DNA of 64,000 nt from Amycolatopsis thermalba (GCF_003385215.1 NZ_PQHW01000009.1:45805-109804); one strand, 5' to 3'. Counted from the first letter of the stretch, positions 44,522-56,182 are shown. Notes: a model not told the origin generated them from the letters alone. Numbers and translations: made by a program.

Positions 44522-46273
44522 CTACTCCACCAGTTCGGAGGTCTCCAGCCAGCGCGCCTCGACGTCCTCGATCTCCGCGCGGACCGTCTTCAGCTCCGTG
44601 TTCAGCTCGACCAGCTTGTCCGGGTCGGTGGCGTGCTCGGCCAGCTGCTCGTGCAGCTTGGTCTCCCGCGTGTGCAGCTGGTCCAGCCTGCGCTCCAACC
44701 GGGACAGTTCCTTCTGCGCCGCCCGGAACTCCGCCGCGCTGGACGTCTTCGGCGCGGGCTTCGCGGCCACCGGGGTGCGTGCGGCGGCCCGCCGGGACAG
44801 GTACTCGTCGATGCCGCCGGGCAGGTGCGTGATCCGGCCGTCGCCGAACAGGGCGTACACCGCATCCGTCACACGTTCCACCAGGTAGCGGTCGTGCGAG
44901 ACGACGACCATCGTGCCCGGCCAGGAGTCCAGCAGGTCCTCCAGCTGCTGCAGCGTGTCGATGTCCAGGTCGTTCGTCGGCTCGTCGAGCAGCAGCACGT
45001 TCGGCTCGGCCATCAGCAGCCGCGCCAGCTGCAGCCGCCGCCGCTCGCCGCCGGAGAGGTCCTCGACCGGCGTCCACTGCCGCGCGGGCGGGAACCCGAG
45101 CTTCTCCGCCAGCTGCGACGCCGACAGCTCCTGCTTGCCCAGCACGACCCGTGCCGAGACCTCCTCGACGGCCTCCAGCACGCGCAGCTGCCCGGGCAGC
45201 TCGTCCAGCTCCTGCGACAGGTGCGCCAGCCGCACCGTCTTGCCCTCGATCCGCTTGCCCGCGACCGGTTCGCGCTCCCCGGCGAGCAGCTTCAGCAGCG
45301 TCGTCTTGCCCGAGCCGTTCACGCCGACCAGCCCGAACCGGTCACCCGGGCCGATCCGCCAGGTCAGGCCCTCGACGACCGGCTTGTCCCCGGCCTTGAG
45401 GGTCACGTCCTCCAGCTCCAGCACGGTCTTGCCGAGCCGCCGCTTCGCGAACGACATCAGCTCGGCCCTGTTCCGCGGCTCCGGGACGTCCGCGATCAGC
45501 GCCTCGGCCGCCTCGATCCGGTACCGCGGCTTCGACGTGCGGGCCTTCGCGCCGCGCTGCAGCCAGGCCAGTTCCTTGCGCGCGAGGTTGCGCCGCTTCT
45601 CCTCCATCGAGGCCGCCAACCGCGCCCGCTCGGCGCGCGCGAAGATCCAGTCCGCGTACCCGCCCTCGTACTGCTCGACGCGGCCGTCGGCGACCTCCCA
45701 GGTCCGCCCGCACACCGTGTCCAGGAACCACCGGTCGTGGGTGACGACCACGAGCGCGGACCGCCGCGCCAGCAGGTGGTCGGCCAGCCAGCGCACGCCT
45801 TCGACGTCGAGGTGGTTGGTCGGCTCGTCGAGCACCAGCAGGTCCAGGTCGCCGATCAGGGCGGCGGCCAGCGCGACCCGGCGACGCTCCCCACCGGACA
45901 GTGTCGCGGTGGGATTGTCCAGCCCCAGCTCGGTGATCCCGAGTCCCTCCACAATGGACCGGACCCGGGCGTCGGCCGCCCACTCGTGCTCGGCGTCGAA
46001 ACCGGCGAGCACGGCGTCGCGGATCGAACTGCCCTCGGCCAGCTCCGTGCGCTGGGTGACGACCGCGAGCCGCAAGCCGCGAACCTGGCTCACCCGGCCG
46101 GAATCCGGCTCGGCGAGTCCGGAGAGGACCTCCAGCAGCGTCGTCTTGCCACCGCCGTTCAGGCCGACGACGCCGATGCGCTCGCCTTCGCCGACGCCGA
46201 GCGAGACGTTGTCCAGCAGGGGGCGGACCCCGTAGGACTTCGAGACCGCCTCGAGGTTGATCAAGTTGGCCAC
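44522..46273 (-). CDS. ABC-F family ATPase
   Basis: 583 aa with two ATPase domains and no membrane segments. Walker A GVVGLNGGGKTTLLEVLSGL and GLVGVNGSGKTTLLKLLAGE; signatures TLSGGERRRVALAAALI and DLSGGERRRLQLARLL; Walker B LLVLDEPTNHLDVEGVRWL and VLLLDEPTNDLDI. The linker region is charged. C-terminal coiled coil (ELSRLERRLDQLHTRETKLH). It acts on the ribosome as a translation factor or antibiotic protection protein; which cannot be told here. GTG at 46273 overlaps the ispE stop by one base. Confidence 0.95.
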   Translation of the reverse strand: MANLINLEAVSKSYGVRPLLDNVSLGVGEGERIGVVGLNGGGKTTLLEVLSGLAEPDSGRVSQVRGLRLAVVTQRTELAEGSSIRDAVLAGFDAEHEWAADARVRSIVEGLGITELGLDNPTATLSGGERRRVALAAALIGDLDLLVLDEPTNHLDVEGVRWLADHLLARRSALVVVTHDRWFLDTVCGRTWEVADGRVEQYEGGYADWIFARAERARLAASMEEKRRNLARKELAWLQRGAKARTSKPRYRIEAAEALIADVPEPRNRAELMSFAKRRLGKTVLELEDVTLKAGDKPVVEGLTWRIGPGDRFGLVGVNGSGKTTLLKLLAGEREPVAGKRIEGKTVRLAHLSQELDELPGQLRVLEAVEEVSARVVLGKQELSASQLAEKLGFPPARQWTPVEDLSGGERRRLQLARLLMAEPNVLLLDEPTNDLDIDTLQQLEDLLDSWPGTMVVVSHDRYLVERVTDAVYALFGDGRITHLPGGIDEYLSRRAAARTPVAAKPAPKTSSAAEFRAAQKELSRLERRLDQLHTRETKLHEQLAEHATDPDKLVELNTELKTVRAEIEDVEARWLETSELVE

Positions 46274-47235
46274 TACGCGTGCACCTGCGGAGGAGTGGGT
46301 CGGTGTTCGTCGCCGCCGACGAGCCGCGCGCCCGGCACCGGGCCGTGCGCGACCCGGACCGTCCGGCACACCCCGGCCCCGGCCAGCTCGGCCGCGACCT
46401 CGAGCGCGGATTCGGCGTCGGCGCACAGGAACGCGCACGTCGGACCGGAACCGGACACGGTGCCGGCCAGCGCGCCGGCGTTCACCCCGGCGCGCAGGGT
46501 GCGGCGCAGGCCGGGCCGCAGCGACACCGCGGCGGCCTGCAGGTCGTTGCCGAGCAGCAGGGCCAGCTGACGCGGGTCGCCGGAGGCCAGCGCCTCGACG
46601 ACGGGCGCGTGCGAGCCGACGCGCGGCGGGTTGCCGGTCTCGCGGAGCCGGTCGAGTTCGGCGTAGACGCGCTCGGTGGACAGCCCGCGCTGGTCGAACG
46701 CGAGCACCCAGTGGAAGGTGTGCCGGGACAGCACCGGGACCAGCTGCTCACCGCGGCCGGTGCCCAGCGCGGTGCCGCCGTAGAGCCCGAACGGCACATC
46801 CGAGCCGAGCTTCGCGGCGATCCCGGCCAGCTCGTCGCGCCCGATGTCCAGCTTCCACAGCGACGCGAGCGCAACCAGCGTGCCCGCGGCGTCGGCGCTG
46901 CCGCCCGCCATACCCCCCGCGACGGGGATCCCCTTGCGGAGGACCACCCGGACGTTCGACGCGCCGTCGGTCTTGCCGACGTGCGCGGCCAGCGCCTCGA
47001 CCGCGCGCCAGGCGAGGTTGCTGGCGCCGGTGGGCACGACCTGCTCACCCTCGCCGTAGACCTCGACGCCCGGCTCCTCGGCCAGCGCGACGGTGACCTC
47101 GTCGGTCAGCGAAAGCGCGTGGAAGACGGTCGTCAGATCGTGGAAACCGTCCGGGCGCAGGTCGCCGACCGACAGGTGCAGGTTGATCTTGGAGGGCACC
47201 CTGACGGTGACAGGTGGCGGTACGACGGCGAGCAC
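46273..47235 (-). CDS. ispE: 4-diphosphocytidyl-2-C-methyl-D-erythritol kinase
   Basis: 320-aa GHMP kinase of the MEP isoprenoid pathway. [40 protein letters not shown] is the ATP loop, then [20 protein letters not shown]. Isoprenoids feed undecaprenyl carriers for wall synthesis. In an operon with ABC-F. Confidence 0.95.
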   Translation of the reverse strand: MLAVVPPPVTVRVPSKINLHLSVGDLRPDGFHDLTTVFHALSLTDEVTVALAEEPGVEVYGEGEQVVPTGASNLAWRAVEALAAHVGKTDGASNVRVVLRKGIPVAGGMAGGSADAAGTLVALASLWKLDIGRDELAGIAAKLGSDVPFGLYGGTALGTGRGEQLVPVLSRHTFHWVLAFDQRGLSTERVYAELDRLRETGNPPRVGSHAPVVEALASGDPRQLALLLGNDLQAAAVSLRPGLRRTLRAGVNAGALAGTVSGSGPTCAFLCADAESALEVAAELAGAGVCRTVRVAHGPVPGARLVGGDEHRPTPPQVHA

Positions 47236-47244
47236 CAGTCAAGC

Positions 47245-47814
47245 CTACGTGCCCCCCGGAGAGCGCGGAGAGGCAAGCTCCAGTGCGACGCGCAACGCCA
47301 CCTCGGCCGACTCCGGCGACGGGTTCTCGTCCAGGAACTGCGGGCTGTTGCCGACCATCAGCGCGATCAGCGCCAGCCGCGCGCGCAGCTGGTCCTCGGG
47401 GGCGGCGTCGGCCGGGACGAGGAAGGTGAACAGCTCCTTCATCCGCTTGGCCAGGACGTGCCCGGCGTGCAGCTCCTTGAGCGCGGGCTGGTTGTCCTGC
47501 ATGAACCGCATGATCGGCCCGAACCGGCCCTGGATCAGCGCGGAGAGCCGGCGCAGCAGCTCCTCGCGGGCCCGCGCGTGGTCGTCCTGCGCCCGCGCCC
47601 ACTCGATGATCTCGTCGAGCGAGGTGCCGATGTCCTCGATCAGGCTGTGGACGATGTCCTCTTTCGTGCGGAAGTGGTAGTAGAGCGCGGCCTTGGTGAC
47701 GCCCAGCGCCTCCGCGATCTCCCGCAACGACGTCTTCTCGTAGCCCTGCTCGACGAACAGGTCCAGCGCGATCTGCTGGATGCGCTCGCGCGTGTCGGTC
47801 CGCCGCCCCGCCAT
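47245..47814 (-). CDS. TetR-family transcriptional regulator
   Basis: 189 aa. Helix-turn-helix: RERIQQIALDLFVEQGYEKT then SLREIAEALGVTKAALYYHF. Divergent from the MFS exporter with two matching operators between them. Likely represses the exporter and itself, with a drug-like ligand. Confidence 0.94.
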   Translation of the reverse strand: MAGRRTDTRERIQQIALDLFVEQGYEKTSLREIAEALGVTKAALYYHFRTKEDIVHSLIEDIGTSLDEIIEWARAQDDHARAREELLRRLSALIQGRFGPIMRFMQDNQPALKELHAGHVLAKRMKELFTFLVPADAAPEDQLRARLALIALMVGNSPQFLDENPSPESAEVALRVALELASPRSPGGT

Positions 47815-47845
47815 GACCGTCCTTCCTGAGGAACTCTCAAACTTG

Positions 47846-47861
47846 CTTGACGCCCGGCTAG
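47846..47861. promoter_or_regulatory. Putative TetR operator, copy 1
   Basis: CTTGACGCCCGGCTAG, 13 of 16 bases as in copy 2 and followed by the same AATGG. Confidence 0.6.
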
Positions 47862-47892
47862 CAATGGGCCTACCGTGTCGTCGGCGCCATTA

Positions 47893-47908
47893 CTTGTCGG
47901 CCGACTAG
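47893..47908. promoter_or_regulatory. Putative TetR operator, copy 2
   Basis: CTTGTCGGCCGACTAG, palindromic except for one symmetric T/T pair, 49 bases before the MFS start. The start-to-start distance to copy 1 is 47 bp. Confidence 0.65.
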
Positions 47909-47956
47909 CAATGGTTGCTCTCAGTCTAACCCAGTTCTCCACCAGGGGGTTCCACC

Positions 47957-49369
47957 ATGACCACCACCACTCCGGCGCCGGTGACGGCGCCCACGGATTC
48001 GAGGAAGTGGCTGGCGCTCGCCGTCGTCGGGCTCGCCCAGCTGCTCGTCATCATCGACACGACGATCGTCAACATCGCGTTGCCCACCGCCCAGGCCGAC
48101 CTCGGCATGTCCGACGTCGCCCGGCAGTGGACGATCAGCGCCTACACGCTGGCCTTCGGCGGTCTGCTGCTGCTCGGCGGGCGGCTGGCCGACCGGCTGG
48201 GCCGCAAGAACACGCTCATCGTGGGCGCGCTCGGCTTCGCCGCCGCCTCCGCGCTGGGCGGGATGGCCTCCGGGCCTGGCCTGCTCATCGCCGCCCGCGC
48301 GGCCCAGGGGGTCTTCGCCGCGCTGCTGGCGCCGTCCACGCTCTCGCTGCTGACCATCACGTTCACCGAGGCGAAGGAGCGGGCCAAGGCGTTCGGGATC
48401 TTCAGCGCGATCATGATGTCCGGCGGCGCGCTCGGCTTGGTGGCCGGTGGCGCGCTGGCCGAGTACGCGTCCTGGCGCTGGTGCCTGTACGTGAACCTGC
48501 CGATCGCGGTCGCCGCCGCCGTCGCGGGCTGGTTCGTGCTGCCGAAGGTGCCGGGCCACCGGTCGACGCGGCTGGACTGGTTCAGCGCGGTGCTGGGCAG
48601 CGCCGGGATCGCCGGCCTCGTCTACGGCCTGTCCGAGGCCGCCGGCCGCGGCTGGGGTTCGGCGGTGGTGCTCGGCACGCTGGCCGCCGCGGTGGTGCTG
48701 CTGGCCGGGTTCGTGTTCCGGCAGGCCCGGGTCGGGAACCCGCTGCTGCCGCTGCACGTCGTCGCCGACCGGACCCGCTCGTCGGGCTTCCTGACCATCG
48801 CGATCGCCGCGTTCGGGATGTTCGGGATGTTCCTGTTCGTCACCTACCAGCTGCAGGCGATCATGGGCTTCGGCGCGCTCGGCGCCGGACTGGCGTTCCT
48901 GCCGTTCCTGGCGGCCAACGTGACGGTCTCGACCCTGCTGACGCGGCGGCTGATCCCGCGGACCGGGCCGCGCCCGCTGCTGGTGATCGGGCTCCTGCTG
49001 ATGGCGGCCGGGCTCGCCGGGCTGACCCAGTTGTCGGTCGACACGTCCTACTGGAGCCTCATCCTGCCGGTGACGCTGGTGCTCGGGGCCGGCGCCGGGC
49101 TGGCGATGCCGACGGTCATGAACATCGCGACCGCCGGGGTGGAGCCGAAGGACTCGGGGGTGGCGTCGGCGTTCATCACGACGTCCCAGCAGGTCGGCGC
49201 GTCGATCGGCACGGCGTCGCTGAACACGATCGCCGCGAGCGCGACCGCCTCGGCCGCCGGGCTGGCCCTGCCCGCGGCGACCGTGCACGGGTACGCCGTG
49301 GCGAACGGCTGGGCCGCGGGGATCGTGGCACTCGGCGCGATCGCGGTCGGGGTCCTCGTCCGCAAGTGA
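47957..49369 (+). CDS. MFS multidrug transporter (DHA2/EmrB type)
   Basis: 470 aa, about 14 membrane spans. QLLVIIDTTIVNIALPTAQA, WTISAYTLAFGGLLLLGGRL, LADRLGRKNTLIVGALGF (motif A) and PSTLSLLTITFTEAKERAKA are DHA2 marks. It exports drugs by proton antiport and is under the divergent TetR. ATG with CCAGGGGG upstream. Confidence 0.95.
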   Translation: MTTTTPAPVTAPTDSRKWLALAVVGLAQLLVIIDTTIVNIALPTAQADLGMSDVARQWTISAYTLAFGGLLLLGGRLADRLGRKNTLIVGALGFAAASALGGMASGPGLLIAARAAQGVFAALLAPSTLSLLTITFTEAKERAKAFGIFSAIMMSGGALGLVAGGALAEYASWRWCLYVNLPIAVAAAVAGWFVLPKVPGHRSTRLDWFSAVLGSAGIAGLVYGLSEAAGRGWGSAVVLGTLAAAVVLLAGFVFRQARVGNPLLPLHVVADRTRSSGFLTIAIAAFGMFGMFLFVTYQLQAIMGFGALGAGLAFLPFLAANVTVSTLLTRRLIPRTGPRPLLVIGLLLMAAGLAGLTQLSVDTSYWSLILPVTLVLGAGAGLAMPTVMNIATAGVEPKDSGVASAFITTSQQVGASIGTASLNTIAASATASAAGLALPAATVHGYAVANGWAAGIVALGAIAVGVLVRK

Positions 49370-49376
49370 GACGAGC

Positions 49377-49406
49377 GGAGGGGCGTCCCGGACGGGACGC
49401 CCCTCC
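49377..49406. terminator. Bidirectional terminator
   Basis: A 13-bp perfect stem (GGAGGGGCGTCCC and complement) with loop GGAC between the MFS gene and the convergent MetN-like gene. Confidence 0.85.
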
Positions 49407-49420
49407 TGCCGTGTGCGGGA

Positions 49421-50434
49421 TCAGGCCGCGACGACGCTCTTCGGGCCTTCCTTCGGGTGCACGACGGAGGCGCCGCGGTCGGCGATCCACGCCAGCGCGG
49501 CGTCGGCCTGGCTGCCGTTGACGCCGACCCGGAAGCGGGCCACCGGGGTGTCACCGACGCGGGTCAGGCCGCCGCCGATCGTGGCGAGCTCGACCTCGAA
49601 CCGCGCGGAAGCCTCGGGCAGCAGCGCGCCGACGGCCGCGAAGCCGATCAGCACGACGTCGACGGACCGGTCGTAGCTCGACGACTGGCTGCGCGGCGTG
49701 TCGATCGGGGGCAGCAGGCTCTGCGCGACCTTGCTCGCCGGGTTGGCCAGCAGCTCCAGCACGGTGCCCTGCTCGACGAGCCGCCCGTCCTCCAGCGCCG
49801 CGACCCCGTCGCAGACGCGCCGCACCGCGGCGCCGTCCTGGGTGGTCAGCAGCACGGTGACGCCCAGCTCCGCGCGGGCGCGGTCGAGGACGGTCAGCAC
49901 GCCGCCGGTCTCCTCCACGCCGACACCGGCGGTCGGGTCGTCGGCGCGCAGCACGGCCGGGCCGGCGGCGAGCGACCGCGCCAGCGCGACGCGGCGGCGC
50001 TGTCCCGGGGTCAGCTCGCTCGGGCGCAGCGCGGCGCGCTGGGTCAGGCCGGCCAGGTCGAGCAGGCGGCCGACGCGGCTGCGGCGCTGCGGACCGTCCA
50101 GGCCGAGCTGCTCCAGCGGGGCCGCGACGTTGCCGGCCACGGTGCGCTCGGCGTGCAGCACCGGCTGCGCGTCCAGCACCGCGACCTGGCGGCGCACCTC
50201 ACGCAGCCGCCGCCCGTCGAGGCCGGTGGTGTTCAGGCCGTCCAGGCGCACGACGCCGCGGTCGGGCTTCTCCTGCAGCGCGATGCACCGGGTGAGGGTG
50301 GACTTGCCGGAGCCGGCCGGGCCGACGACGCCGAACAGGGCGCCGGCGGGCACCTCGACGCTCACGTCCCGCAGGGCGTGGACGGGCTTGGCGGCACCGG
50401 GGAAGGACTTGGTCAGGTTTTCGACAGTGATCAC
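49421..50434 (-). CDS. MetN-like ABC ATPase with NIL domain, motifs degenerate
   Basis: 337 aa. Walker A GVVGPAGSGKSTLTRC is intact, but the signature reads LTPGQRRRVALARSLA, Walker B is AVLRADDPTAGV (Asp for the catalytic Glu), the H-loop is LLTTQDGAA (no His), and the Q-loop is shifted. The C-terminal ~75 residues are NIL-like (EVELATIGGGLTRVGDTPVA, WIADRGASVVHPKE). No MetI or MetQ is adjacent. It lies under a SAM riboswitch, so it is linked to methionine or SAM. GTG at 50434 follows GGAG; GTG at 50449 is also possible. Confidence 0.85.
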   Translation of the reverse strand: MITVENLTKSFPGAAKPVHALRDVSVEVPAGALFGVVGPAGSGKSTLTRCIALQEKPDRGVVRLDGLNTTGLDGRRLREVRRQVAVLDAQPVLHAERTVAGNVAAPLEQLGLDGPQRRSRVGRLLDLAGLTQRAALRPSELTPGQRRRVALARSLAAGPAVLRADDPTAGVGVEETGGVLTVLDRARAELGVTVLLTTQDGAAVRRVCDGVAALEDGRLVEQGTVLELLANPASKVAQSLLPPIDTPRSQSSSYDRSVDVVLIGFAAVGALLPEASARFEVELATIGGGLTRVGDTPVARFRVGVNGSQADAALAWIADRGASVVHPKEGPKSVVAA

Positions 50435-50483
50435 GAATGGCTCCAGCACAACGGGCGCGAACGCGCCGACCGCACACCAAGGC

Positions 50484-50504
50484 GACCGTCCAGTGCGGAC
50501 GGTC
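50484..50504 (-). promoter_or_regulatory. Leader hairpin downstream of the SAM riboswitch
   Basis: GACCGTCC, 5-nt loop, GGACGGTC in the minus-strand leader, about 50 bases before the MetN-like start. Candidate expression platform. No U-tract. Confidence 0.5.
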
Positions 50505-50619
50505 AGGCGAAGACAGGGAAAAGTGGTGGTTCAGAAGCGGTCAGCGACGACACGCACAGACCGTGCGACGACATTCGTCGACGACGCGGCGCCTCGTGAG
50601 CATCGTGCGATACACAGGA

Positions 50620-50714
50620 ATCCTCCATCGGTCCTGGCGTTAGCACCTGCCCCGGGTGGGGTGGTTGCTGCGGCTTCGGCGAGCCAGGTCTCTCAGCCGC
50701 TCGGGATGGATACC
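50620..50714 (-). ncRNA. SAM-I (S-box) riboswitch
   Basis: Read on the minus strand: P1 TCCATC ... GATGGA; P2 GCGGCT ... AGCCGC enclosing GAGAGACCTGGCTCG; then CAGCAACC; P3 ACCACCCC/GGGGCAGGT; the universal AGGTGCTAACGCC and P4. These match the S-box core (AGGGAC, GGCCC, GCAACC, GGTGC, CC). It lies about 185 nt upstream of the MetN-like gene, in a 342-bp gap with no gene. A -35-like TTGCCA and TTCTAC lie 20-50 bases further up. Confidence 0.9.
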
Positions 50715-50776
50715 TCAAAGAGTAGAACGGACTTCACATCTTTTTGGCAAGTCCCCGGCGCGGATCAGGTGCGAGA

Positions 50777-51637
50777 TCACACCAACGGTGGTAAGGACTT
50801 GCTCGCCGCGATCCTGGCGAAGTCCCTTACCCCGAGCTGCTCGCCCCGGGTGCGCGGATCGACACCGGCCGCGCGGAGGATCGCCTCGGCCCGCTCCCCC
50901 GAACCGGCCCACGACGCCAGCGCGGCGCGCAGGGTCTTCCGGCGCTGGGCGAAGGCGGCGTCCACGACGGCGAACACCTCGTCCCGGTTCGCGTCCGACA
51001 CCGGTTCCGCGGACCGCTCGAACGCGACGAGCGCGGAGTCCACGTTGGGCACCGGCCAGAACACCGCGCGGGGCACGGGCGCGACCTTGCGGGCCGGGCC
51101 GTACCACGCGAGCTTCACGCTGGGGACGCCATAGATGCGGCTGCCCGGGCCGGCGGCCATCCGGTCGGCGACCTCGGTCTGGACCATCACCAGGCCGTGC
51201 GCCAGCGAGGGCAGCTCGGCGAGCAGGTGCAGGACCACCGGGACGGCGACGTTGTAGGGCAGGTTGGCGACCAGGTGCGTGGGCTCCTGGGCCAGGTCCG
51301 CGCGCCGGAGCTTGAGGGCGTCCCGGATCTGGACGGTGAACCGGGGGACGGCTTCGGGCGCGCGCTCGGTGATGGTGACCGGCAGGCGCTGCCCGAGGAC
51401 CGGGTCGATCTCGACGGCGGTGACCGTGGCCCCCGAGTCCAGAAGGCCGAGCGTCAGCGAACCCAGGCCCGGGCCGACTTCGAGGACGTGATCGCCGTCG
51501 CCCACTCCGGAGAGGTCGACGATGCGGCGGACGGTGTTCGGGTCGTGCACGAAGTTCTGGCCGAGCTTCTTCGTGGGACGGACGTCCAGCTCGGCGGCCA
51601 AGCCCCGGATCTCGGCTGGTCCGAGCAGTGCTGTCAC
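50777..51637 (-). CDS. rsmA: 16S rRNA dimethyladenosine transferase
   Basis: 286 aa (KsgA). Dimethylates two adjacent adenosines in helix 45 of 16S r[34 protein letters not shown] is motif [15 protein letters not shown], and [19 protein letters not shown] holds NLPY. GTG start. Conserved neighbour of rpfB and ispE in actinobacteria. A 21-bp repeat array lies directly upstream. Confidence 0.96.
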   Translation of the reverse strand: MTALLGPAEIRGLAAELDVRPTKKLGQNFVHDPNTVRRIVDLSGVGDGDHVLEVGPGLGSLTLGLLDSGATVTAVEIDPVLGQRLPVTITERAPEAVPRFTVQIRDALKLRRADLAQEPTHLVANLPYNVAVPVVLHLLAELPSLAHGLVMVQTEVADRMAAGPGSRIYGVPSVKLAWYGPARKVAPVPRAVFWPVPNVDSALVAFERSAEPVSDANRDEVFAVVDAAFAQRRKTLRAALASWAGSGERAEAILRAAGVDPRTRGEQLGVRDFARIAASKSLPPLV

Positions 51638-51675
51638 GTCTGGTGATGCTACTGGCCCGCCCCACCCCCACCACC

Positions 51676-51759
51676 GCGAGTCCCACGCTCCCGCGCGCGA
51701 GTCCCACGCTCAGGTCCGCGAGTCCCACGTCCCCGCGCGCGAGTTCCGCATTCGCGGCA
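51676..51759. repeat. One-armed array of 21-bp repeats (4 units)
   Basis: Four units in tandem (GCGAGTCCCACGCTC twice, GCGAGTCCCACGTCC, GCGAGTTCCGCATTC), each plus 6 variable bases, at exact 21-bp pitch. Between rsmA and the rpf terminator. Confidence 0.88.
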
Positions 51760-51769
51760 GGCCACCCGC

Positions 51770-51803
51770 AAAAAAAAGATGACCCCGGCCACCGGCCGGG
51801 GTC
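51770..51803 (-). terminator. Rho-independent terminator with U-tract, after rpfB
   Basis: A 10-bp perfect stem (GACCCCGGCC and complement) with 3-nt loop, followed on the minus strand by ATC and eight T. Begins 21 bases past the rpfB stop. Confidence 0.92.
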
Positions 51804-51824
51804 ATCATGGTCTTGCTCGGGGGG

Positions 51825-53499
<1,675 letters not shown>

Positions 53500-54330
53500 T
53501 CAACCCGAGGTGACGGACGGGAGCCGGAAGACGCGTTCGGCGGTCTCCGACACCGCCGAACAGACGCCTTCCAGGTCTTCCGAACGGAGGTCGGCGAGGA
53601 AGTGGACCGTGTACGCCGTGCAGTACGGCTCGTTCGGGCGGCCGCGGAACGGGTGCGGCGTCAGGAACGGCGCGTCGGTCTCGACGAGGAACTGCCCGGA
53701 TGGCACCAGCTTCGCCGCGGCCTGCAGCGCGCGGGCGTTGCGGAACGTGACCGTGCCGGCGAACGACAGCACGTACCCGGCGTCCACGCAGCGGCGGGCG
53801 ATGTCCTCGTCACCGGAGAAGCAGTGGAACACCACGGTCTCCGGCGCGCCCTCCTCGTCCAGGATCCGCAGCACGTCTTCGTGCGCGTCCCGGTCGTGGA
53901 TCATCAGCGGTTTGCCGATCCGCTTGGCGAGGTCGATGTGCCAGCGGAACGCCTCCCGCTGGGCCTCCGGCGGTGAGTAGTCCCAGTAGTAGTCCAGGCC
54001 GGTCTCGCCGACCGCGACCACCCGATCCTGCCGCGCCAGACGCTCTATTTCGGACTGTTCCGGCTCGCCGAAGTCCTTGGTCCGCGTGGGATGGATCGCC
54101 ACCGCGGCCCACACCCGTTCGTCCCAAGTGGACGCCTGAGCGGCCCAGCGGGCGGCGTCGAGGTCGTCGGCGACGGTCACCATCCGGGTCACCCCGGCCG
54201 CCGCGGCGCGGTCGGCCAGCTCGGCGACGTCGGCCGCCGTGACCGCACCGCAGGCGTCCAGGTGCGTGTGCGAGTCGACCACCGGCGCCGGAAGGCGCTC
54301 CGGCACCGGCGGTCGTTCCTGCTTGCTCAC
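53500..54330 (-). CDS. TatD-family metal-dependent hydrolase
   Basis: 276 aa. [15 protein letters not shown] is the metal-binding Hx[21 protein letters not shown] the Glu, [20 protein letters not shown] and [20 protein letters not shown] further His ligands, then [20 protein letters not shown]. Exonuclease-like DNA repair role in relatives. GTG at 54330 overlaps the metG stop (GTGA). Confidence 0.94.
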   Translation of the reverse strand: MSKQERPPVPERLPAPVVDSHTHLDACGAVTAADVAELADRAAAAGVTRMVTVADDLDAARWAAQASTWDERVWAAVAIHPTRTKDFGEPEQSEIERLARQDRVVAVGETGLDYYWDYSPPEAQREAFRWHIDLAKRIGKPLMIHDRDAHEDVLRILDEEGAPETVVFHCFSGDEDIARRCVDAGYVLSFAGTVTFRNARALQAAAKLVPSGQFLVETDAPFLTPHPFRGRPNEPYCTAYTVHFLADLRSEDLEGVCSAVSETAERVFRLPSVTSG

Positions 54331-56120
54331 TGCGCGATCGGGGCCCACTCCGGCCCGGTCTCGCCCAGCTTCGGGTCGAGCTTGGCGAACAGCGGCGTCG
54401 GCTTGGCCAGCGGGCGGCCGACCTCGATCGGGATCGACTCCCAGCGCGCCTGCTCGGCCGCGTAGTCACCGGTCAGGATCGGGTTGATCCGGCCGGGGAT
54501 GTCGAGGTCCTCGACGTCCTGCAGCTCCGGCTGCGCGGCCCACACGCCGGTGCCGCCCAGCGCCTCGTGCACCTTCTGCGCCGAGTGCGGCAGGAACGGC
54601 GTGAGCAGCGTGTTCGCGTCCGACACCACCTGCAGCGCGGTGTGCAGCACCGCGTCGCGGCGCTCCGGGTCGTCCTTGAGCTTCCACGGCTCCTGGTCGG
54701 ACAGGTACCGGTTGGCCGCCGACACGACCCGCATCGCCTCGGTGGCGGCCAGCTTGAACCGGGACCGCTGCAGGTGCCCGCCGACGGTCTCGAACGCCTT
54801 GCGGGACAGCGCCTTCAGCTCCTCGTCGGCCGGCGCCGGCTTGACCGGGGCCGGGATGGCGCCGTTGTTCTTGTGCGCCATCGAGATCGAGCGGTTGACC
54901 AGGTTGCCCCACTCGTTGGCCAGCTCGAAGTTGGTGCGGCGGACGAACTCGTCCCAGGTGAAGTCGGTGTCCTGGGTCTCCGGGCCGGCCACCGCGATGA
55001 AGTAGCGCAGGGTGTCCGGGCCGAACTCGCGCAGGAAGTCGTTGACGTAGATGACCGTGCCGCGCGAGGTGGAGAACTTCGACCCGCTCATGGTCAGGAA
55101 CTCGCTGGATACGATCTCGTCCGGCAGGTTGAGCCTGCCGTACGGGCCGACCTGGCCACCCTTGTCACCCGCGCCGTTGTGGCCGAGCAGCAGCGCCGGC
55201 CAGATCTGGGCGTGGAAGGTGATGTTGTCCTTGCCCATGAAGTAGTAGCCGCGCGCGTCCGGGTTGTTCCAGAACTCCTGCCAGGCGTCCGGGTTCCCGC
55301 TGCGGCGGGCCCACTCGACGCTGGCCGAGAAGTAGCCGATCACCGCGTCGAACCACACGTAGAACCGCTTGAGCGGCTGGTCGCGCCAGCCGTCCAGCGG
55401 GATCTTCACGCCCCAGTCCAGGTCACGCGTGATCGGCCGGGGCCGCATGTCGTCGAGCAGGTTCTTGGTGAAGTTGACGACGTTGGGCCGCCAGTCCGTC
55501 TTGGTCGACAGCCACTTGCCGAGGCTCTCGGTGAACGCCGGCAGGTCGAGGAACAGGTGCTCGGTCTCGACGAACTTGGGCGTCTCGCCGTTGATCCGCG
55601 ACTTCGGGTTGATCAGCTCCGCGGCGTCCAGCTGGTTGCCGCAGTTGTCGCACTGGTCGCCGCGCGCGCCGTCGTACCCGCAGATCGGGCAGGTGCCCTC
55701 GATGTAGCGGTCGGGCAGCGTGCGGCCGGTGGACGGGCTGATCGCGCCGGTGGTCGTCTTGGGCACGACGTAGCCGTTGCGGTGCAGCGCCAGGAAGATC
55801 TGCTGCGTGACCTCGGCGTGGTTGCCGGTGCTGGTGCGGGTGAACAGGTCGTAGGTCAGCCCGAGGCCCTGCAGGTCCTGGCCGATCTGGCGGGTGTACT
55901 TGTCGGCCGTCTGCTGGGAGGTCAGGCCCTCCTTGTCCGCCTGGACGGTGATCGGGGTGCCGTGCTCGTCGGTCCCGGACACCATGAGCACCCGGTTGCC
56001 GGCCATTCGCTGGTAGCGCGAGAACACGTCCGACGGGACGCCGAAGCCGGAGACGTGGCCGATGTGACGGGGCCCGTTGGCATAAGGCCAGGCCACCGCC
56101 GTCAACACAGGGATGCTCAT
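54327..56120 (-). CDS. metG: Methionyl-tRNA synthetase
   Basis: 597 aa class I synthetase. HIGH-like [20 protein letters not shown], a four-Cys zinc knuckle [20 protein letters not shown], and KMSKS-like [18 protein letters not shown]. Length fits actinobacterial MetG without the C-terminal dimer domain. Coupled with tatD as in M. tuberculosis. Confidence 0.97.
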   Translation of the reverse strand: MSIPVLTAVAWPYANGPRHIGHVSGFGVPSDVFSRYQRMAGNRVLMVSGTDEHGTPITVQADKEGLTSQQTADKYTRQIGQDLQGLGLTYDLFTRTSTGNHAEVTQQIFLALHRNGYVVPKTTTGAISPSTGRTLPDRYIEGTCPICGYDGARGDQCDNCGNQLDAAELINPKSRINGETPKFVETEHLFLDLPAFTESLGKWLSTKTDWRPNVVNFTKNLLDDMRPRPITRDLDWGVKIPLDGWRDQPLKRFYVWFDAVIGYFSASVEWARRSGNPDAWQEFWNNPDARGYYFMGKDNITFHAQIWPALLLGHNGAGDKGGQVGPYGRLNLPDEIVSSEFLTMSGSKFSTSRGTVIYVNDFLREFGPDTLRYFIAVAGPETQDTDFTWDEFVRRTNFELANEWGNLVNRSISMAHKNNGAIPAPVKPAPADEELKALSRKAFETVGGHLQRSRFKLAATEAMRVVSAANRYLSDQEPWKLKDDPERRDAVLHTALQVVSDANTLLTPFLPHSAQKVHEALGGTGVWAAQPELQDVEDLDIPGRINPILTGDYAAEQARWESIPIEVGRPLAKPTPLFAKLDPKLGETGPEWAPIAQ

Positions 56121-56182
56121 GCCTGTTTAGCGTACGGATGCCGTCTCGTGCATTGTTACCTGGGAAGGCTTAAGGAGGTCGG

